In this document: positions 59,528-64,000 of the stretch, piece by piece
How the letters are laid out: each line of letters starts with the position of its first letter
How positions within the stretch are numbered: the first letter of the stretch is position 1
From: Betaproteobacteria bacterium
GTDB lineage: Bacteria; Pseudomonadota; Gammaproteobacteria; Burkholderiales; SG8-39
Direction of reading: 5' to 3'
DNA length: 64,000 nt
Assembly (NCBI GenBank): GCA_004297625.1
Contig: SCTY01000010.1
Span: forward strand, 1-64,000
Program-made: the position numbers and the translations under genes
Notes under the pieces: generated by a model
Told to the model about the DNA's origin: nothing
Databases searched by the model: none
The model's input: the letters and a program-made list of their open reading frames with translations, nothing else

Positions 59528-61951
59528 ATGTTTCGCGTGCTCGCGCTTCTTAGCCGCCGCCGGGGACGCGGCCGGGCGGCACTGTCGGTGGCCGGCATCG
59601 CGCTCGGCGTCGCGCTCGGCTACGCCGTGTTCCTCGTGAACCGCGCCGCCGTCGAGGACCTCGCCGCGTCCGTGCGGCTGCTCGCCGGCGAGGCGAGCCT
59701 GCAGGTGCGCGGCGGACGCGCCGGCTTTTCGGAGACGCTTTACCCGCAGATCGCCCGGCTCCCCGGCGTCGCGTGGGTCAACCCGGGCCTCGAGCTCGAC
59801 GCCGGCATCGCCGGCACGGAGCGGACCCTCCGGATCATCGGCCTGGACGCGCTGCGGCTCGGAAAGCCGGAGCTGCTCGTGCCCGACAAGGTGCTGCTCT
59901 CTCCCGCAGCCGCGTCGCTCGGGCAGAAGCGGCTGCGTCTCGTGGTCGGAACGAGAATCGTCGAGCTGCAGGTCGAAGGCATAAGCGAGCTGAAAGGATT
60001 CGCCGCGCTCACCGATATTTCGACCGCGCAATGGCGTCTCGAGCGTCTCGGCGAGCTCAACCGCCTCGACGTGCACCTCGCGCGCGGCGCCGACCGCGAG
60101 CGCGTGGCCGAATCGATCCGCGCGCTGCTTCCTCCGGGGGTTCAGGTGGCGTCCACCGAGGCGCTGGAGCAGGCGAGCGGCTACCCGTCGCGCGCCTACC
60201 GGGTCAATCTCAACGTCCTCGCGATGGTTGCGCTCTTCACCGGCGGCTTCCTGGTCTTTTCGGCGCAGGCGCTCGAGGCCGCGCGCCGCCGCGGCGAGCA
60301 CGCGTTGCTTCGCGTTCTGGGGCTTACCGCTCGCGGCCTGTCCCGGCTCATGCTGCTCGAAACCGCCGTGCTCGGCCTTGCGGGCGGCGTGCTCGGCGTT
60401 GCGCTCGGCTACGCGCTCGCGCTCGCCGCCGTGCGCTATGCCGGGGCCGATCTTGGCGCGGGGCAGTTCCGCGGACTCGCGCCGCAGCTCAGCGTCTCCG
60501 CGCTCTCCATGCTGCTCTACGTCGTGGCGGGCGTGCTGGTGGCCGTTGCAGGTGCGCTTCTCCCCGCGCTCGATGCGGCGCGCACGCCGCCCGCGCGTGC
60601 ATTGAAAGCCGGGGACGATCAGCGCTTGTTCCAGCGGGTCTCGCGCGCGTGGCCCGGCATCGCGTTCATTCTCGCGGGCGTGGTGCTGGCGCAATTCGGA
60701 CCGGTCGCAGGCCTGCCGCTCTTCGGCTACGCCTCGATCGCCTGCCTGCTGGTCGGGTCGATCGCCGTCATGCCGCGCGTGTCCCAGGTCGTGTTCGCCG
60801 CGGTTCCGCTGAGCTCTCGCCCGTGGATGGCGCTCGCCATCTCGCAATTGCGCGGCGCGCCCGGCCAGGCTGCGGTGAGCCTCGCTTCCATCGTCGCCGG
60901 CTTCTCGCTCATGACGGCGATGGCGATCATGGTGGCTTCGTTCCGCGATTCCGTCGACCGCTGGCTGCACCGGGTGCTGCCCGCCGACGTTTACTTCCGC
61001 ACCACCTACGCGGGCGACACGGGCTATCTCGATCCGGCGATGGAAGCGAAGATTCGCGCCTTGCCGCAGGCCGCGCGCGTGCAGTTTCTGCGCAGCGGCC
61101 GCATCGCGCTCGACCCGGCGCGGCCGCCGCTGTCGCTGCTTGCGCGTGACTACGCCGAGGGCACGTTTCCGCTGATGAGCGAGCGCTACGCGCGCCAGCC
61201 GGGCGATCCGCCGCTCGTCTGGGTGAGCGAGGCAGTCGCCGATCTGTACGGCTTCGAGCCTGGAAAGCGCGTCGAGCTCCCTTTGGAGGGAAAGCGCTTT
61301 TCCCTCGTCGTTGGAGGCGTATTCCGCGACTATGCGCGCCAGCATGGGGCGGTTCTCATGGAGCGCGCCGACTATGTCGCGCTCACCGGCGATCGGCGCG
61401 TAAACGACGGCGCGATCTGGGCAAGACCCGGCGTTGCGCCGGCCGAGATCATGGCGGCGCTCCGCGCGCTGCCCGGCGGCGCGGAGCTCGAGATCGCGCC
61501 GCCGGCGGAAATCCGCGACGACTCGCTCGCCCTCTTCGACAGGAGCTTCGCAGTGACCTACGGGATGGAGGCGATCGCGGTGCTGGTCGGGCTGTTCGGG
61601 CTTTCGTCGAGCCTGGGCGCCATCGTGCTCGCGCGCCGGCGGGAGTTCGGCATGCTGCGCCATCTCGGCCTCACGCGCGCGCAGATCCGCACCATGCTGG
61701 CCGCGGAGGGCGGGCTGCTCGCGCTTCTCGGCGCAGCCGCGGGCCTCGCCGTCGGCGCTGCGATCAGCCTCGTGCTCGTGTACGTGGTGAACCGCCAGTC
61801 GTTCAACTGGAGCATCGAGCTCCATCCGCCTTACGCGCTTCTTCTTTCGTTGATGGTGCTGCTGGTCGCGCTCGCCGTGGTCACCGCGATCGTGTCGGGC
61901 AGGGAAGCGATGGGCATGGGACCGGTGCGCGCGGTGCGCGAGGACTGGTGA
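59528..61951 (+). CDS. FtsX-family ABC transporter permease (large, two FtsX units)
   Basis: 807 aa. An N-terminal helix (LSVAGIALGVALGYAVFLVN) is followed by a periplasmic MacB-like domain and a first FtsX unit (VALFTGGFLVFSAQALEAAR, about 235-350). A mid helix pair and a second periplasmic part lead to the final FtsX unit (EAIAVLVGLFGLSSSLGAIV, about 690-800). The plan matches lipoprotein- or lysophospholipid-type exporter permeases. No ABC ATPase gene lies in this window. The AttH gene follows with an overlap, as in known permease-AttH sets. Confidence 0.88.
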   Translation: MFRVLALLSRRRGRGRAALSVAGIALGVALGYAVFLVNRAAVEDLAASVRLLAGEASLQVRGGRAGFSETLYPQIARLPGVAWVNPGLELDAGIAGTERTLRIIGLDALRLGKPELLVPDKVLLSPAAASLGQKRLRLVVGTRIVELQVEGISELKGFAALTDISTAQWRLERLGELNRLDVHLARGADRERVAESIRALLPPGVQVASTEALEQASGYPSRAYRVNLNVLAMVALFTGGFLVFSAQALEAARRRGEHALLRVLGLTARGLSRLMLLETAVLGLAGGVLGVALGYALALAAVRYAGADLGAGQFRGLAPQLSVSALSMLLYVVAGVLVAVAGALLPALDAARTPPARALKAGDDQRLFQRVSRAWPGIAFILAGVVLAQFGPVAGLPLFGYASIACLLVGSIAVMPRVSQVVFAAVPLSSRPWMALAISQLRGAPGQAAVSLASIVAGFSLMTAMAIMVASFRDSVDRWLHRVLPADVYFRTTYAGDTGYLDPAMEAKIRALPQAARVQFLRSGRIALDPARPPLSLLARDYAEGTFPLMSERYARQPGDPPLVWVSEAVADLYGFEPGKRVELPLEGKRFSLVVGGVFRDYARQHGAVLMERADYVALTGDRRVNDGAIWARPGVAPAEIMAALRALPGGAELEIAPPAEIRDDSLALFDRSFAVTYGMEAIAVLVGLFGLSSSLGAIVLARRREFGMLRHLGLTRAQIRTMLAAEGGLLALLGAAAGLAVGAAISLVLVYVVNRQSFNWSIELHPPYALLLSLMVLLVALAVVTAIVSGREAMGMGPVRAVREDW

Positions 61952-62928
61952 AGCGGCGCGCGTTTCTCGGTCTGGCGGGGCTTCCCTTCGCCGCGTGGGC
62001 GGCGAAGGTGGACTATCCGCGCGTCGTTCCGGGCTACCGGCTGACTTTTCCGCGCGACCACGGCGCGCATCCCGACTTCCGGACCGAGTGGTGGTACGTC
62101 ACCGGCTGGCTCGAGGACCGGCTCGGCTTCCAGATCACCTTCTTCCGCGCCCGGCCTCCCGAGGAAAGCGACAACCCGAGCCGCTTCAATCCGCGGCAGA
62201 TCCTTTTCGCGCACGCCGCGCTGTCCGATCCGCAGCGCGGGCGGCTGGTGCACGAGGAGCGCGCCGCGCGGGCGGGATTCTCCCTCGCATACGCGGCGAC
62301 CGACCGCACCGATGTGCGCATCGACGACTGGAGCCTCGCGCTGGAGGGCAACCGCTACCAGGCGCGCATCGCGGCGCGCGGGTTCGAGTTCGATTTCAGC
62401 TTCCTCGCGAGCCAGCTCGTGCTGCAGGGCGACGCCGGCTTCAGCCGCAAGGGATACCGGCCCGAGGAGGCGAGCTACTACTACAGCCGCCCGCACCTCG
62501 AGGTCGCCGGCAAGCTGAACGGCAAAGCGGTCTCGGGCAGCGCGTGGCTCGATCACGAATGGTCGAGCGCCTACCTCGCGCCGGAGGCGTCCGGCTGGGA
62601 CTGGTGCGGCATCAATCTCGCCGGCGGCGGATCGCTGATGGCCTTTCGCATGCGCGGCAAATCGGGGGGCACGTACTACGCGCCGCCCGGCGTGTCGATG
62701 AAGCCGCTGCGCACCTGGCGCTCGCCGCGCACCGGCGTCGAGTACCCGGTGTCCATGCAGGTGAACGACCTGCGCCTCGAGCCGCTGATGGACGACCAGG
62801 AGCTCGACGCGCGCCTTACCGCCGGCACGATCTACTGGGAAGGCGCAGTCCGCGCTTATAGAGAGAACAACATGGTGGGCAAAGGCTATCTCGAGCTCAC
62901 CGGCTACTGGAAGCCGATGAAGCTATGA
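61948..62928 (+). CDS. AttH-like lipocalin-family protein
   Basis: 326 aa. Signal peptide LGLAGLPFAAWA, then the AttH/carotenoid-hydratase fold: HPDFRTEWWYVTGWLED (about 41-57), FFRARPPEE, FAHAALSDP, SAWLDHEWSSAYLAPEASGW (about 197-216). GTG overlaps the permease stop. Proteins of this pair with FtsX permeases bind lipid-like ligands in the periplasm. The ORF ends normally, and the flanking DNA is free of genes until the decayed Bug gene. Confidence 0.88.
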   Translation: MKRRAFLGLAGLPFAAWAAKVDYPRVVPGYRLTFPRDHGAHPDFRTEWWYVTGWLEDRLGFQITFFRARPPEESDNPSRFNPRQILFAHAALSDPQRGRLVHEERAARAGFSLAYAATDRTDVRIDDWSLALEGNRYQARIAARGFEFDFSFLASQLVLQGDAGFSRKGYRPEEASYYYSRPHLEVAGKLNGKAVSGSAWLDHEWSSAYLAPEASGWDWCGINLAGGGSLMAFRMRGKSGGTYYAPPGVSMKPLRTWRSPRTGVEYPVSMQVNDLRLEPLMDDQELDARLTAGTIYWEGAVRAYRENNMVGKGYLELTGYWKPMKL

Positions 62929-63017
62929 CGTTGCACAACTTGCCGGAGATCAACAAGGTCGACCAATCGCGGTGACGCACTCCAGTGAACGCCTTAGAGA
63001 TCATCGCTGGAGGCTCT

Positions 63018-63510
63018 GTGAGAAAACTATTTTTCGCCATCGCGCTGCTCATCTGCACATCCGCGTTCGCCCAGAAAGCGCCTGCTACCGTAACACCTCA
63101 TCGTTCCGTTCCCGCCGGGCGCAGTCGGAGCTCGGAACCGCGGTCTCCTTCAGCCCGCTCTACGAGAAGAATCTTTCCTACGATGTTGCCCGCGATCTCA
63201 GCCCGATCGTCAACGCCGTCTGCAGCGATGTGGCGTTCATCGCTGCGAACAAGGTTCCCGCCAAGGATTTGCGCGAGTTCGTCGCCCTCGCAAGATCGAG
63301 CGCCAAGCCGCTCTTATAAGGGCGCATCGCCCGCGCTCTCGGACGTCCTGGGAGGCCATATCGACGGCATGTTCATTGCGCTGTCGACAGCCTTGCCCGC
63401 TGCACAGGCCGGGAAGCTGAAGGTGCTCGCCGTTGTAGCGAGAAGAAGCGCGATTGCGCCTGAGATCCCGACCATTACCGAGCAGGGCTTTCCCTCGGGG
63501 CATCGGCCGA
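63018..63510 (+). pseudogene. Decayed Bug/TctC-family binding-protein gene
   Basis: GTG at 63018 opens a normal signal peptide (VRKLFFAIALLICTSAFAQ). After about 63100 the frame loses sense. The middle of a Bug protein (LYEKNLSYDVARDLSPIV to ARSSAKPLL) reads in another frame to TAA 63317-63319. Then SYKGASPALSDVLGG to APEIPTITEQGFPS returns in the first frame. The conserved VPF and VENRPG segments are missing. Two frame changes and at least one deletion are therefore needed, and no working product can be made. Confidence 0.85.
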
Positions 63511-63514
63511 TCTA

Positions 63515-63891
63515 CCAGGACCGATACGCTGGTGACGGCGGAGGAGTGGGCCGATGATTTTGCGCAGCTCATAAGACACCTGGATTTGCCGTCGGCTCAC
63601 ATACTGGGGTCCTCGCACGGCGGCAGCATGGCGATGGCGATGGCGTTGCGCCATCCGTCGGTAGTGGCCTCATTGCTGCTTTTCGGCGCCTTCTCGGAGC
63701 TCGACAGGTTCATCGTCCTCGATTTCTGGATACCGGCGAAATTCAGCAAGATCATCGCGAAGGCAATTCCGCATTCCGCCTATGTCGACATGCCCGAATG
63801 CGGTCACATCGCGGTCCGCGACGATCCGGAAGGCTCGGCTCGGATCATCAAGGAGTTTTTGGTCGGAAGGCGACTGGCGAAGGCTGGTTGA
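63515..63891 (+). pseudogene. Fragment of an alpha/beta hydrolase gene
   Basis: The frame TLVTAEEWADDFAQLIRHLD to LRHPSVVASLLLFG carries the nucleophile elbow GSSHGGS typical of alpha/beta hydrolases. The end IPHSAYVDMPECGHIAVRDD carries the catalytic His. The front of the protein (oxyanion loop, about 80 residues) and the lid between LLLFG and KIIAKAIPH are missing. It joins the decayed Bug gene without a start of its own. The 109 bases after it to the window end show nothing recognisable. Confidence 0.75.
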
Positions 63892-64000
63892 ACCGTCAGC
63901 TAGCGTGCTACGAACCAGGGATGTGGTCGAGCGTTCGCGCAATGTCATCACGCATACTGCGCGTCTCAGAGTTCCCACTACCAGGCCGCCAGTTTTAGCA

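Noticed and set aside
59519..61825. A 768-codon open frame on the minus strand opposite the FtsX-type permease
   Set aside because: It is antisense to a clear membrane protein. It has the His/Arg/Glu/Asp-rich composition seen in all antisense frames of GC-rich genes here, and has no family motif.
63892..64000. A small coding region at the right end
   Set aside because: Open frames exist on both strands, but none has a ribosome site or a recognisable domain.

Overview
The window is a GC-rich chromosomal segment, densely packed with genes, from a betaproteobacterium. Burkholderiales or a close uncultured relative is the best guess. The basis is Bug/TctC-type binding proteins, a phasin, PqiA/B, Liv transporters used with aromatic-acid genes, and a typical proteobacterial EttA, GlnRS and GlgC. 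There is no rRNA, tRNA, CRISPR array, prophage or intact insertion sequence. Coding density is very high. Stop and start codons commonly overlap (ATGA/GTGA), and several convergent pairs share bases of their stop codons.

Layout. 1-119: 3' end of a group II intron (domains V and VI) that ends at the ribosome binding site of livH. 129-4286: livHMGF plus a TDT/SLAC1-type membrane protein. 4120-9296: cupin, hemerythrin-like protein and an M20 hydrolase on the minus strand, facing a PyrK-like/PyrD-1B-like pair and an MFS transporter. 9293-13041: glgC, a hybrid histidine kinase and a broken response regulator. 13063-18035: an aromatic/ketoacid block with a 3-hydroxyisobutyrate-dehydrogenase-like enzyme, a Lys-tailed cupin, an intradiol dioxygenase, a fumarylacetoacetase-like hydrolase and two SDRs. 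18100-26162: LysR regulator, Rieske oxygenase, three proteins of the periplasmic-binding-protein fold without signal peptides (one resembling 4,5-dihydroxyphthalate decarboxylase), a headless TetR, a phasin, a PLP dehydratase and a flavin monooxygenase. 26122-33294: PagL, EttA, cardiolipin synthase, glucose dehydrogenase, GH15 glucoamylase and OsmC. 33465-41301: TAXI binding protein, a second intradiol dioxygenase, DUF3300 protein, EF-hand protein, EEP hydrolase, a phospholipase D-VTT fusion and a repeat-containing secreted protein. 41345-47285: a minus-strand run with a resorcylate-decarboxylase-like amidohydrolase, rhomboid protease, GDPD, broken thioesterase, TPR-methyltransferase and MFS exporter. 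47315-54730: PqiA/B, GST, epoxide hydrolase, ParB-like protein, zinc ribbon, glycine-rich stress protein, second EF-hand protein and GlnRS. 54729-62928: Bug protein, Ser/Thr kinase, ferritin-like protein, glycine-zipper protein, thioredoxin, FtsX-type permease and AttH. 62929-64000: decayed Bug and alpha/beta-hydrolase genes, then nothing recognisable.

How the genes may work together (inference). Several clusters look built for uptake and catabolism of aromatic acids. Liv, TAXI and Bug proteins would handle uptake. The Rieske enzyme, flavin monooxygenase and PBP-fold or amidohydrolase decarboxylases would convert substrates to di- or trihydroxybenzenes. Two intradiol dioxygenases would open the ring, and the FAH-like, SDR and HIBADH-like enzymes would handle the products. 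A second theme is alpha-glucan and envelope maintenance: GlgC, GH15, glucose dehydrogenase, two PLD-type enzymes, PagL, PqiA/B, DUF3300 and AttH.

The most unusual features are the following. Three palindromes with a shared GGGGTCAG core all lie between convergent genes, and two of them show compensatory changes. A hairpin buries the ribosome binding site of the second intradiol dioxygenase. A tail-to-tail pair of PBP-fold paralogs without signal peptides sits next to an 18-bp palindrome and a TetR fragment lacking its DNA-binding domain. At least five genes show recognisable stages of decay.
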